From: Jimgerdemannia flammicorona
Lineage: Eukaryota; Mucoromycota; Endogonomycetes; Endogonales; Endogonaceae
Direction of reading: 5' to 3'
NCBI GenBank assembly: GCA_003990745.1
Contig: RBNI01007642.1
Coordinates: forward strand, 1 to 10,117
DNA length: 10,117 nucleotides
Part shown: positions 1-8,100 of the stretch, in pieces
Layout of the letters: each line of letters opens with the position of its first letter
Position numbering within the stretch: the first letter of the stretch is position 1
Program-made: the position numbers and the translations under genes
The notes under the pieces: model-generated
Database searches by the model: none
Seen by the model: the letters and a program-made list of their open reading frames with translations, nothing else
What the model was told of the DNA's origin: nothing

Positions 1-2429
1 AAAAAAAAAGCTAAAGAGATATGGCGACCTCCCCATCCTCGAAGGGTCTCCCCCCAAATGTTCACCCTGCTCTCCCACCACCCTTGTGGCAAGACAGAAC
101 TGTATACAGAGAGGAAGATGTCCAAATACCACACCACCTCACCAGTAGGGACAATTGTTCCAATGACGTCTCCACCCACTAGCCCATTCCCTAGCACCAT
201 TGTCTCACACTTATGCCAGTTGAGCTTCGCCCCCGAGTGGGCCTCATACCATTCCACAGTCTCTTGTAGTGCTGCTACATCTGCCACATTCTCAAGTCTG
301 ACCACCATATCATCAGCAAAGGCCCCCACCTTCCACACTATACCATATATAGAGAGCTCTACCACCTTTCAGCGAATCCTATCCATCAATGGCTCCATTG
401 AAAGGGCATAAAGAATAGGGGACAGAGGGTCCCCCTGAGGAACTCCTCTTCTCAAGAAAAATGCCCTCCCATGGTGACTATTACACATCAGAGCTGCCTG
501 ACTGCTCTCCAGCAGACTCAACATAGAGGTGCTAAACCTTGGAGGAACTCCAATTCGATCCAATACCTTGCCCAGCCACACCCACCATACATGGTCATAG
601 GCCTTCTCCTGGTCCAAAAAGACCAACCTTCCATCCAGACCACAGGTCCGGGCCCCTTCAATTATACCATGAACCCACGCAGTCCCATCTCTTATAAGTC
701 TGCCCCCAACAAAGCCCTACTGCTCCTCCCCCAGCACCTGTTGGGCAACTCTCTGCAGCCTTGCAACAATCACCTTAGTCACCATCTTCCTATCCATATC
801 TAGAAGCATAATCAGCCTCCAGTTCTTCCAGTCTTCTCTCCTCCTCTTGTCTTTGTACAGTAAGGCCACCAGCCCAAGATCCTGCTCCCCCACCCACTCA
901 CCGCTCTGAAGGACATGGTCACAAAGAGCAGCCATCTCACCCAAGACTCCAGGGACATTAACCATCTTCTTCCAGAAGTCCCATGGCAATCCATCCTCTC
1001 CAGGTGCCATCCCTAGTTTAGTTGCTGCCAGGACACTCTGAATCTCTTCCCCCGGTACCGGTAAGATCAAATCCTCCAGTCCAGCTACCCGTGGTGGCCC
1101 CCACTCTTCCAGTGTGTCTGCAATCTCTGCTTCATCAACTCTCCCTTCTCCCTCACTCCACAAGCCCTGCCATCTCTCCTTCAACACCCCTAATATTTGT
1201 TGTGTGCTATGTACCATATCCCCGTCAGTATCCAGGACTCCATCCCACTGATATCACACTCTCCTGGCTTTGAGAAGCCTTGATAAGTATCCAGTAGGCC
1301 GCTCACCCTCCTCAAGCCCCTGCCACTGGAGTCTAGCTGCCATGCCCTGCATATGAGTCTCCTCCTCTTCCCTCAATACCTGTTGTAGTTCCACAATCTC
1401 CAACTTCACCCTCTCGATCCTCCAATCCTCCACCCCAACAACAGTAAGCAAATCCACCCAATCCATTTGTAATCTCCTCAGCCTGTTAGAAGCACACCTC
1501 GTGCACTTCCTCCACTACCTCTCAGCCTCCCTACCAACCTCTCCCCAATAAACCCTTGCAGCCTCCTTCAATCTCATCCGGCGGACAGCCACAGGCAAAC
1601 CCTCATACTGCCAGGTAAAAACTTATGCCTGAATATCCACCACCCACAATTCCCACAACCCCGTCTCAGCCAGCAGGGAGGAGTTAAGGCATCAATGTCC
1701 GGGTCCATCTCCACTCCCCCCAAACTGCCCCTACCCCAAAAGTCCCCAGTAATCAGACCATGGGCACCACTCCACCTCCAATGTCTTCCAAACATCCGAC
1801 CCCCAGCACTCTGCCATCAGAATCCAATCAATCCTTGTGCCCAAGCCATTCACCCAATGTGTGTAGACCCTTGCATCACCCCACCTTGTTCTGCCCATAT
1901 CCCCCAATGAGCTCAATGTCTCCACCTCTTCCCACGCATCCAGACCTCCACTTCTGCCCCCGGCACTCCTCCCTCCATCAGTCCTGTCCAGATGCTGATC
2001 CCGAATCATATTAAAATCCCCACCGAGCACATTGACCCCTTCCTCCAAAAGAATACCCTCCTCCAGCAGCTTCTTAATCCATGCAATCCTCTCACCCCTA
2101 GCCGCAGAGCAGTAGCAAGAGCCCACCGTCACTGATTCTCATCCTGGCCGATGCCAATTTCCCCAGACCAAGTGATCACCCCAGCTCCTAATTTCCCCCA
2201 ATATGTCTCTACCCTTCCTCACCAAAATCGCCACCTTTCCAAACCAAGCTGTGGCCCCACCCCATTCCCTAGTCCACTCTACCCGATCATCCTCATCCTC
2301 ACATTGAACATCCTGCAGTAAAAAGAGATCAGCCTTCAATCTCTTAAGCCAAGTAAAAATGTTCTTGTGCTGCCCAGAACCCCTTAACCCATTTACATTT
2401 AAAGAGAAAATATTGGTTGTACTGTTCAT
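1..2429 (-). pseudogene. LINE ORF2, APE endonuclease plus reverse transcriptase, eight stops
   Basis: ORF2 would nick target DNA and reverse transcribe element RNA. It starts at ATG 2429 (MNSTTNIFSLNVNGLR), 31 nt after the ORF1 stop. Endonuclease motifs: LNVNGL, LLQDVQ (2318-2304, Asp where Glu is usual), GGDFN (2024-2010), RIDWIL, and SDY in place of SDH (Tyr at 1751-1749). RT motifs: APGEDGLPWDFWKK (near 1011-970), NWRLIMLLD, GFVGGRLIRD, LDQEKAYD, GVPQGDPLSP (near 450-420), AFADD (320-309), SGAKLNWHK, and the thumb-like GGRHISLA at the edge. One reading frame holds throughout, with stops at 2139 TGA, 1731 TAG, 1692 TGA, 1623 TAA, 1515 TAG, 1254 TGA, 717 TAG and 369 TGA (lower coordinate given). 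The stop at 717 falls where Gln is expected (EEQ then GFVGGR). All eight are single transitions from Gln, Arg or Trp codons. The 3' end lies outside the window. Confidence 0.9.
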
Positions 2430-2460
2430 AAGGAATAATGATATATCTTGGTCCCGTCCT

Positions 2461-4494
2461 CTATAAGTCCTCAGTCCACTCCTCCTGCACCAAGTCCAAG
2501 TCATGTTCAGCAGCCAGCTCTCTCTCTCCTACTTCCTGCACTGCCAATGCTCCCAGAAGTTCTACCATTGCCCCATCTACATGCTCCTCAAACTCCTCAC
2601 GATACTCCTTACAAGCCTCCTGCCAGAGCCGCAAACCATGATGCTCTGCCCAACAATAGGCCACCCGCTCACCAGTAACTATCCCAAGTTCAGCCCTCCT
2701 CACCTCATCAACCTCATACCCCTCCTCCTCTAAGAAAATATCCAGAATCTCTACCTTCAGTGCCTCCACCATTCCATTACCACACAGAATCCTTGCCCAA
2801 TGCTCCTCAGGTATCGCTCGCAAGTCTACTTCTCCCAAAGCTTCTGCTGCGAGATTGTCCATCACCTTATGCATCCACAACAAATTCCCCACCTCCTTCC
2901 CTCCTGGGGTCCCTGGCTGCCCTGCTTCCAGCATCGTGGTGTTAGCTCCCACACTGGCAGCCTCATCCCACTCCTCCTCAGGAACATTCACCAGCTCATC
3001 CTTGCCAACTGCCACCACCTGACCCCCTTGCCCCACATCAGAAATCCCAAAGCACACCTGCTGGGCCCCCTGCATCCTTGTATCCTCCATCTGTCCTCTC
3101 TTCCCAACCAGGCCCCTCCTGATAAGTGAGGGGGGGGTGGCATCCAACTCTGGCTCCCACACTTCGAAGGTACCATCAGCAAAATGGTCCTTGCCCTGCA
3201 CCCCCCCAGCCCCTGTCTCTCTCGCCTCCACTTCCTCTCTTTCTTTCTCAGTCCAGACACTGGCTCCAGTGCCTCCAGACTCCTCAGTTCCAACTGTTGT
3301 CTTCTTCACCTCTCCTGTCATACCTGCCAACAGCTCTCTCTGCCTCTTGCATCCCTGGGCCCGCTCCCACTGCTTCTTATCCATACAGACACGCTTTCCG
3401 CCCACAACCTCCAGATGCGTCGACTCCTCATACAATTTCCAGGCCTTCGCCCTCCTCTCTACAGCACCACCCAACTCCTCCAGCGCCTCCAACAAGTCCT
3501 CCTCCTCCTCTTCACTCTCTTTCACCCTCGACACCTTGCAGACAAAGGCCCCCCACATCAGCACCGAGGGCCAGTCCCTCTCCTTCCCCATGGCCTCCTT
3601 TCCTGCCAGCCAAATCCTGACATCCACATCTCCCGTCCTGATCGCAGTCCCCTCCCACACCTGAAAGCCAACATTCACTATGTTGCCATATTCAATCATC
3701 ACCTCCTCCACTCTCTTCCTTGTCTCCTCCTTAGTCACCATGGGCACCCCCTTCACCAGAAGCTGCACCACTCTGGGGTCCCACCACAAGCACCGCACCA
3801 TGGAGACCACCACCTCCCCAACTACAACACCAGTCTTCAGCGCCTCATCCAGTGGGCCCGCCTCCTCAAAGCCCACCTCGACCCCCTCCAGACCCTTCAA
3901 GAACTTCACTGAAGCCACCCCAGCCACCTGCTTTGAAACAAGCCCCAGAACCATCCTCGCCATCACTGCCAAGCCCCAGAAGCACAAGGTCACCACAAAC
4001 TCTGAGATCAATTTCTTGAGTAACAGGGCCACCGCCAGCCCCATCACACCATCAGCCAGGTCCCTCTTCTGCATTGGGAACCCCTGCCCCACCTGGCCAT
4101 CAGCCATCACATCTCTTTTTTTTGCCAGATTCACTGTCACACCCCCATCAGCAGTCCCACCACTACCCCCAGCAGTCCCTCTACTTCCCCCACCTCTAGC
4201 CAGTGAAGGCCCAGCTCCCTCAGCATCCTCAGCCTTCTGCTTCTCCTTCCCTCCAGCCTGATCTCTGCAGGCTCCCATTGGCCAACCCCCAGTCCTCAGC
4301 GTATCTGCAAAGCTCCACCACTGCTGTCCTCCAGCCCCTCCACCAGTGCCGCCGCCACCACCCGAGCTGCCCAGCCTACTCAATCCACCAAAAGACCCCA
4401 TCTCCAGCCCATGTCTCCTCCCAACATGCTGCCAGTCGAAAGCCCTAGGTCCACCCGACCTGTTACGCACCTCGGCTTGCTTGCTGCTTGACAT
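2461..4494 (-). CDS. LINE ORF1 protein, intact, 677 aa, RRM-like segment
   Basis: ORF1 of the LINE encodes the presumed RNA-binding partner that packages element RNA. The chosen ATG (4494-4492) is the first in the part shared with copy C; an open frame continues to 4692 but crosses the element boundary. Residues 1-150 are Gly/Ser-rich and low in complexity. About residues 239-313 (nt 3780-3555) look like an RRM: a beta-strand-like start (VVQLLVKGVP), a charged helix (KEETRKRVEEVMIEYG), then alternating hydrophobic strands. A Glu-rich stretch follows, and the C-terminal 170 residues are acidic and helical (for example EHWARILCGNGMVEALKVEI). No CCHC zinc knuckle is visible, although many LINE ORF1 proteins carry one. 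The frame has roughly 25 Gln and over a dozen Trp codons, yet no stop, unlike ORF2 just downstream. The family is assigned by position and by similarity to copies B and C, not by a database match. Confidence 0.82.
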   Translation of the reverse strand: MSSSKQAEVRNRSGGPRAFDWQHVGRRHGLEMGSFGGLSRLGSSGGGGGTGGGAGGQQWWSFADTLRTGGWPMGACRDQAGGKEKQKAEDAEGAGPSLARGGGSRGTAGGSGGTADGGVTVNLAKKRDVMADGQVGQGFPMQKRDLADGVMGLAVALLLKKLISEFVVTLCFWGLAVMARMVLGLVSKQVAGVASVKFLKGLEGVEVGFEEAGPLDEALKTGVVVGEVVVSMVRCLWWDPRVVQLLVKGVPMVTKEETRKRVEEVMIEYGNIVNVGFQVWEGTAIRTGDVDVRIWLAGKEAMGKERDWPSVLMWGAFVCKVSRVKESEEEEEDLLEALEELGGAVERRAKAWKLYEESTHLEVVGGKRVCMDKKQWERAQGCKRQRELLAGMTGEVKKTTVGTEESGGTGASVWTEKEREEVEARETGAGGVQGKDHFADGTFEVWEPELDATPPSLIRRGLVGKRGQMEDTRMQGAQQVCFGISDVGQGGQVVAVGKDELVNVPEEEWDEAASVGANTTMLEAGQPGTPGGKEVGNLLWMHKVMDNLAAEALGEVDLRAIPEEHWARILCGNGMVEALKVEILDIFLEEEGYEVDEVRRAELGIVTGERVAYCWAEHHGLRLWQEACKEYREEFEEHVDGAMVELLGALAVQEVGERELAAEHDLDLVQEEWTEDL

Positions 4495-4577
4495 CTTCTT
4501 AGTATCTTTCTCCAATAAACAACTTGAAAGTGTGTTGTAAAAGTGTGTGTAATGTGAATTGTAGTAGAGAAAGATGT
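4495..4577 (-). other. 5' leader of LINE copy A
   Basis: This is an 83-nt leader between the inferred 5' end of the element and the ORF1 ATG. It is rich in CA-type dinucleotides (ACACAC runs), which makes it easy to compare with copy C (8891-8973). No stop interrupts the frame of ORF1 across it, so an automatic gene call could extend ORF1 upstream to 4692. That extension would include non-element DNA and is not favoured. Whether the leader contains an internal promoter, as many LINE 5' ends do, cannot be read from the sequence. Confidence 0.6.
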
Positions 4578-4936
4578 TCGTCCCTATCTCTTCCTCACTA
4601 ACATTACTTTCAACTTCATCACTTTCTTTTCTCCTTATATCATTATCACCAACCTCACTTTTAAAGATCCACTGTAATATGGGAGGATACATAGCACCAA
4701 AAAAAATGTCATATAAATAATCTTATTCAAAAAATGAAGATATTAAAGAAATTAAGGAACCTACTATTTTTGATGAAAGGTATTCTATATCTTCAACTTG
4801 ATTTTAGGCCCTTTGATTATTAGGGCCCTCATTTAGGACTATTTTTAGAAACTTCAATCTGTAATGAAGATAAGTCTAGGTAATTGTGATAAATTCAAAA
4901 TAAGATCAGTTTCAATATAATAAGAAATAATCACAT

Positions 4937-5418
4937 TTATGATAGGAAATTTACCATAAGATCTAGTATAAGCAACTCATAGTTGGTAGGTGAAACCTTG
5001 GCTATGTCTAACTCAGGCTCTCCAGATTCAATGAACAGTTTACCATATTCTCTATCTCAGTCATTCTTCATTTCTTCTTGCCCCACTATCTTATATTGCC
5101 CCATGAGTCAATTTAAAAGAATTGTAAGAGGGGGGGGAGCTTCGATTTGGGCAGGGGGTAGGACTGAATTTTGTAGAACTTGACAAACTTATCTAGTAGA
5201 TTCTTCCATCTCTTAAATTGTCCTTTTGAAAAAATTTGGTCTAGCTTAATAAGAACAAAAGTATTAGATATAAAAGTATTAGACACAAATAGATAAATAA
5301 TTGTACTAAACTTACAGTATTTCTCATAAATATTCCAAAAGTAACTAATAATAGTTTAAAATATCAGGTTTAATCCAATACATTCTACAAATTTTCTATA
5401 CTGTAGAAGAGTATACAA
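4937..5418 (-). pseudogene. unrecognised decayed coding remnant, downstream segment
   Basis: In one frame, 5418 to 5113 is open except for one TAA (5356-5358), about 100 codons in AT-rich DNA. It includes the protein-like stretch LDQIFSKGQFKRWKNLLDKF, followed by YPLPKSKLPP. At the 8-C tract (G run on the plus strand near 5128-5137) the good frame shifts by one. It resumes as MGQYKIVGQEEMKND, then after a TGA (5057-5059) EYGKLFIESGEPELDIAKV to about 4937. One lost C would explain the shift. An alternative model places an intron at 5315-5245 (GTAAGT, two CTAATAC branch-like words, TTAAG), joining in phase to LDQIF. Both models agree on the last 300 bp. No family is recognised. The adjacent segment at 5470-5848 may be its upstream exon, since the phases are compatible under the intron model. 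Confidence 0.35.
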
Positions 5419-5469
5419 CTAAGTAAATTATTAAAATAATTAAATAATTCAAATCACAAAAAGACTTAC

Positions 5470-5848
5470 CCCCTCAGACAGAACTGGATTTCTTTAATGA
5501 TTTTAGTATCTTTACAAAGTCTATAAAAAGAGAACAAATTAGGAGAGCTCCATAAGATAACTCCCATATGCTGAAATATAATAGCCACCACATGACTCTT
5601 ACTCCTTAACTCATGGTGCTATTTTTCTATCATTGGGATAGATCTGCCTCTAATATTGTCATAAAAGGCAATAATAACTATGGAGAATTTGGACCTTAGC
5701 TTTGTATTAGTCATTATTAGATTGAAATCTTCCTTCAATAGCCTTGTGCTATTCTTGGCATTGTAAAAGAGTGGAATTGAAATTCTGCTCAAGAGTAATA
5801 CTTTGCTCAGCTTCATTGTTTTCAGCATAAAAGATTTTATACCTGCAG
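5470..5848 (-). pseudogene. unrecognised decayed coding remnant, upstream segment
   Basis: One minus-strand frame runs from the copy B boundary down to 5470 with a single stop (TAG at 5619-5621) in about 125 codons. Base composition this AT-rich should give roughly nine stops. The peptide includes KLSKVLLLSRISIPLFYNAK and, after the stop, HHELRSKSHVVAIIFQHMG. It ends at a consensus-like splice donor, GTAAGT (5469-5464), and the nearest acceptor-like AGs lie 51 bp (TTACTTAG) and 69 bp (TTCTACAG) on, which are fungal intron sizes. A second frame in the same DNA reads as a plausible Gln-rich protein only if eleven stops are ignored, which is about the number chance predicts, so that frame is less likely. 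I do not recognise the product. It may be a transposase or a host gene fragment. Confidence 0.35.
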
Positions 5849-6568
5849 ATGGTCCTCTGGGGTTTACAGATAGAGGAGGTAGCAAGAGTGGAGATAGCCA
5901 GAAATCAGATAGAGGAGATAGAGGTGGAGAGTTCAGCTCATGTACCAGTGACAGGGAAGTGGGCTGATAAGGAGGAGGTGGGAGAAGGGAGTTTTGAGGA
6001 GATTACCAAAATAGTGCCAGAAACTCAAGTAGAGGATGTCTGAATGGCTGGAGCAGCAAATGTCTATTGGAATTGTCCAGAGACTAGTGAGGTTGTGCAG
6101 CTGGAGAAGATAACTGAGAAGGATGATCTGGTGGATATGGCCTCTGATATCTCAGCTGATAGAGAGATGCTTCAGGAGTTGAGTAGAACTCTCAGGCTGG
6201 CCACCCCAGGGCCATTGATGATGATGACTGATAGTTAGTATCAGGCAGTTCTTGAGGAGCTTGTGGAGAAAGATATCAAGGAAGTGAATATATTTTATAG
6301 ATCTCAGGAGACTTGGAAGGGATTCCTCAATATCAATTTGCAAGGACTGAAATTGGTGATGGCGATAGTAGTGGCACTGCTGGATGATGAAGTATATGAA
6401 GTTGATGAGGCCAGGATGACTGGGATCAGGAAGGTGGTATTGGAACAAGTGGACTCATTCTGTGGTAGTACTAATGGGACATATATTTGGAGGGCTATCT
6501 GTAAGAAACAAAGAGAGATAATCCATGGCAGGGCTGAGAGAGTAGTGGCGATTTCAACTGAGCTTTAA
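5849..6568 (+). pseudogene. LINE copy B ORF1, C-terminal half, two internal stops
   Basis: This frame corresponds to the C-terminal half of ORF1 in copy A. The clearest match is YQAVLEELVEKDIKEVNIF onward, which aligns with MDNLAAEALGEVDLRAIP of copy A, then VALLDDEVYEVDEARMTGI with IFLEEEGYEVDEVRRAELGI, and FCGSTNGTYIWRAICKKQRE with CWAEHHGLRLWQEACKEYRE. Internal stops are TGA at 6041-6043 and TAG at 6236-6238. The TAA at 6566-6568 coincides with the expected end of ORF1 and is probably the true terminator. The N-terminal half, with the RRM-like segment, is missing. The protein is acidic and helical, with no recognisable domain of its own. Confidence 0.75.
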
Positions 6569-6580
6569 ACAATTTTATCA

Positions 6581-8100
6581 ATGATAATAAACAGTCTGCA
6601 TATATTATCTCTAAATATCAATGGTCTGTATGACAGAGTTAAGTGGTGGTATCTGTTTTATTGACTGAAAGTCAGAAAGTATAATGTGGTACTTCTTCAA
6701 GATGTTCAAGCTTATGGTGAATAGGACTATAAGGAGTAGTATAAGAAATGGTATGGCAGTACTGGTTGGAATAGGCAGGTGGGCATATTAGTGGATATTG
6801 GTAGGAGTGAATTGATGGAAGTGGAAGTCTATAGTGACCAGATGATTTGGAGAAGATTAAAAGAAGAACTGGGAGATGAACTGGTGGTGGCTTCTGCTTA
6901 CCTTTTGGTAGTTAGCAGAGAGCAAAAGCAATGGGTGAAGAATTGGCTAGCATGGGAGAGCCAGGAGGAGGTAGGGTTGAACATTCTGGGGAGAGATTTT
7001 AACATGGTGTATAACAGAACTCTGGATAGGTCTGATGGGGGAGTAGGTGTGGCAGTCTCAGCAGAGCTGGCTCAGTGGCTCCAGGTTGAGAGAGATATGG
7101 GTCTGGTGGATGGTGTTTGACAGCAGCAAGGAGAAAAGCCAGGACTCTTTACTTAGTGGCATTCAGTAGGTAAAGGTCTGGTAGGGACAAGGATTGATTG
7201 GATTCTGGTGGCTGAAGGTTGGGAGGATGTTCTGGACATTATGGGGACTAGGTGATATCTTTGATTAGATCATTGGAGAGTGGAGGTGAGTGGCAGATTT
7301 CAGGTAGTCAGTGGGAGTAAGAGTCACTGGTGGCTCAATATAGTACTCCTCCATAGGTAGGCAGAGTGGGATAACTTTGTGGAGATAGCAAAGCAGGAGG
7401 TGGTAAGGTGGAAGGAGAAAGGGCAACAGATAGAGCAGTGGTGGGATAAATTCAAACATTTGACTAGTGCCTATTGGCAGGATATAGGAGAGGTTGCTGG
7501 GAGAGAGCAAAAGGATAAGAAGAGAAGAGTGGAGCAAAGAATGTAATGGTGGTTGAGGTTGATAGAAAAGGGGAATCTGTATAAAGTAAGGTACTCCCAG
7601 TTGGCTGCAAAGTTGGCTGAATTGCAGCTGGATCTTAGGGTAGCTGAGGATAGAGTAGTTGATGGCCTACTAGTAAGGCTGTAGACAAGGCAGTTGGAGG
7701 AAGAAGAGTGGTCTACAAAGTATCTATCAGGTATCTTGAAGACCAGAAAGGTATAGCATGGCTGGGCTTCTGTATTGTTTGAGGATGAGATTGAGGTCAC
7801 CGGAATTATAGAAATACTAGATGAGATTTCTGGGTGATGGTGGGATCTCTGTCAGGATGAAGGGGGACTGGTAGAGGGTAGGGTGATGTAAGAAGACAAT
7901 GCCAATTTGGTTGGAAGTTGGTTGATAGTAGCATAGCCTGAAATAGGTAGGGCAATAATGGGCAGAGTGGCCCTAGAAGAGGTGTTGGAGATATTGGGGA
8001 AAGCACAGGTGGGTTCATCTCCAGGAGAGGATGGATTGCCATGAAAATTCTGAAAGGAGTTTCAGGTTGAGTTTGGGGACTAGCTAGTTGAAATGGTAAA
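6581..8100 (+). pseudogene. LINE copy B ORF2, endonuclease and start of RT, 17 stops
   Basis: The ATG at 6581 lies 12 nt after the ORF1 stop and opens MIINSLHILSLNINGLYDR, the endonuclease motif I. LLQDVQ follows, with Asp at 6701-6703 as in copy A, then RDFNMV, RTLDRSDGG, GTRIDWILVAEGW, and LDH (7265-7273) where SDH is expected. The linker SHWWLN and KYLSGILKTRKV parallels copy A. SSPGEDGLP marks the first RT block before similarity ends. Seventeen in-frame stops occur at 6662, 6722, 6737, 7118, 7154, 7253, 7262, 7358, 7544, 7682, 7754, 7835, 7889, 7934, 8042, 8051 and 8081, with no frameshift in 1.5 kb. Each stop is reachable by transition from a Gln, Arg or Trp codon. The catalytic RT core is absent, so the copy is dead. 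Confidence 0.88.

Larger units (their letters stand above)
1..4577 (-). mobile_element. LINE (non-LTR retrotransposon) copy A, L1/Tx1-like, 3' part outside window
   Basis: This minus-strand element has the classic two-ORF LINE layout: short leader, ORF1 with an RNA-binding-like segment, then ORF2 with APE endonuclease followed by reverse transcriptase. The 5' end is placed near 4577 because copy C on the other strand (8891 onward) becomes alignable at exactly the matching base, and the two run without a gap for 83 bp to the ORF1 start codon. Upstream of 4577 the two copies no longer match. The RT blocks (LDQEKAYD, GVPQGDPLSP, FADD) resemble the L1/Tx1 group more than Tad or I elements; the clade call rests on motif memory only. 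The element runs off the left edge after the RT thumb motif, so the 3' UTR, tail and target-site duplication cannot be seen. It is not autonomous as it stands, because ORF2 has eight stops. Confidence 0.88.
4578..5848. other. AT-rich tract between LINE copies, no intact gene
   Basis: This 1.27-kb stretch is visibly much richer in A and T than the LINE copies on both sides. It lies upstream of the 5' end of copy A and before the first recognisable bases of copy B. No intact ORF longer than about 90 codons is supported. The only structure worth naming is a set of minus-strand segments with few stops and intron-like gaps, listed separately. The part from 4578 to about 4936 shows no gene signal beyond the fortuitous N-terminal extension of ORF1 (4495-4692). 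AT-rich tracts like this are typical of heavily mutated repeat DNA in RIP-active fungi, but composition alone does not prove that origin. Confidence 0.6.
5849..8100 (+). mobile_element. LINE copy B, diverged relative of copy A, both ends missing
   Basis: This plus-strand fragment of a second LINE carries the 3' half of ORF1, the short inter-ORF gap and ORF2 as far as the first RT blocks. It aligns with copy A at the protein level in the same order, but identity is low enough (a rough impression is a third to 40 percent) to be a separate subfamily rather than a duplicate. The whole 2.25 kb sits in one frame without a frameshift. CpG is almost absent, and TAG, GTA and CTA words are abundant. 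The left edge (about 5830-5860) is set only by the change in composition. The right edge is where RT similarity stops near 8100. Loss of the 3' end is not what ordinary LINE 5' truncation produces, so later deletion or insertion is likely. Confidence 0.82.

Noticed and set aside
1..9. Run of nine A at the window start as a LINE poly(A) tail.
   Set aside because: Copy A is on the minus strand, where this is a T run lying just after the RT thumb motif, so it is not its tail.
369..1217. Bacterial-type reverse transcriptase (retron, group II intron or diversity-generating element).
   Set aside because: The RT follows an APE endonuclease and an ORF1 in LINE order, and its motifs are eukaryotic L1/Tx1-like. 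No template/variable repeat or structured intron RNA was seen.
1..2429. Alternative genetic code or stop-codon recoding to explain the many in-frame stops.
   Set aside because: TAA, TAG and TGA all occur within the frames of both copies, so no single reassignment repairs them, while ORF1 of copy A uses none. Mutational decay is simpler.
3126..4261. Long plus-strand Ser/Pro-rich open frames opposite ORF1 of copy A.
   Set aside because: They mirror the Gly/Glu/Val-rich ORF1 on the minus strand, are low in complexity, and show no motif. The minus frame is supported by copies B and C.
4495..4692. N-terminal extension of ORF1 to an upstream ATG at 4692 (743 aa).
   Set aside because: The extension crosses the 5' boundary of the element defined by copy C, and its first part reads into the unrelated AT-rich flank.
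4807..4827. Small inverted repeat GGCCCT/AGGGCC with a 9-nt loop.
   Set aside because: A six-base stem without a T tract or conserved context is within chance, and intrinsic terminators are not expected in this setting.
4983..5183. Plus-strand 66-codon ORF in the AT-rich tract.
   Set aside because: It lies opposite the better-supported minus-strand remnant, has no motif, and ends in a G-run-driven Gly stretch.
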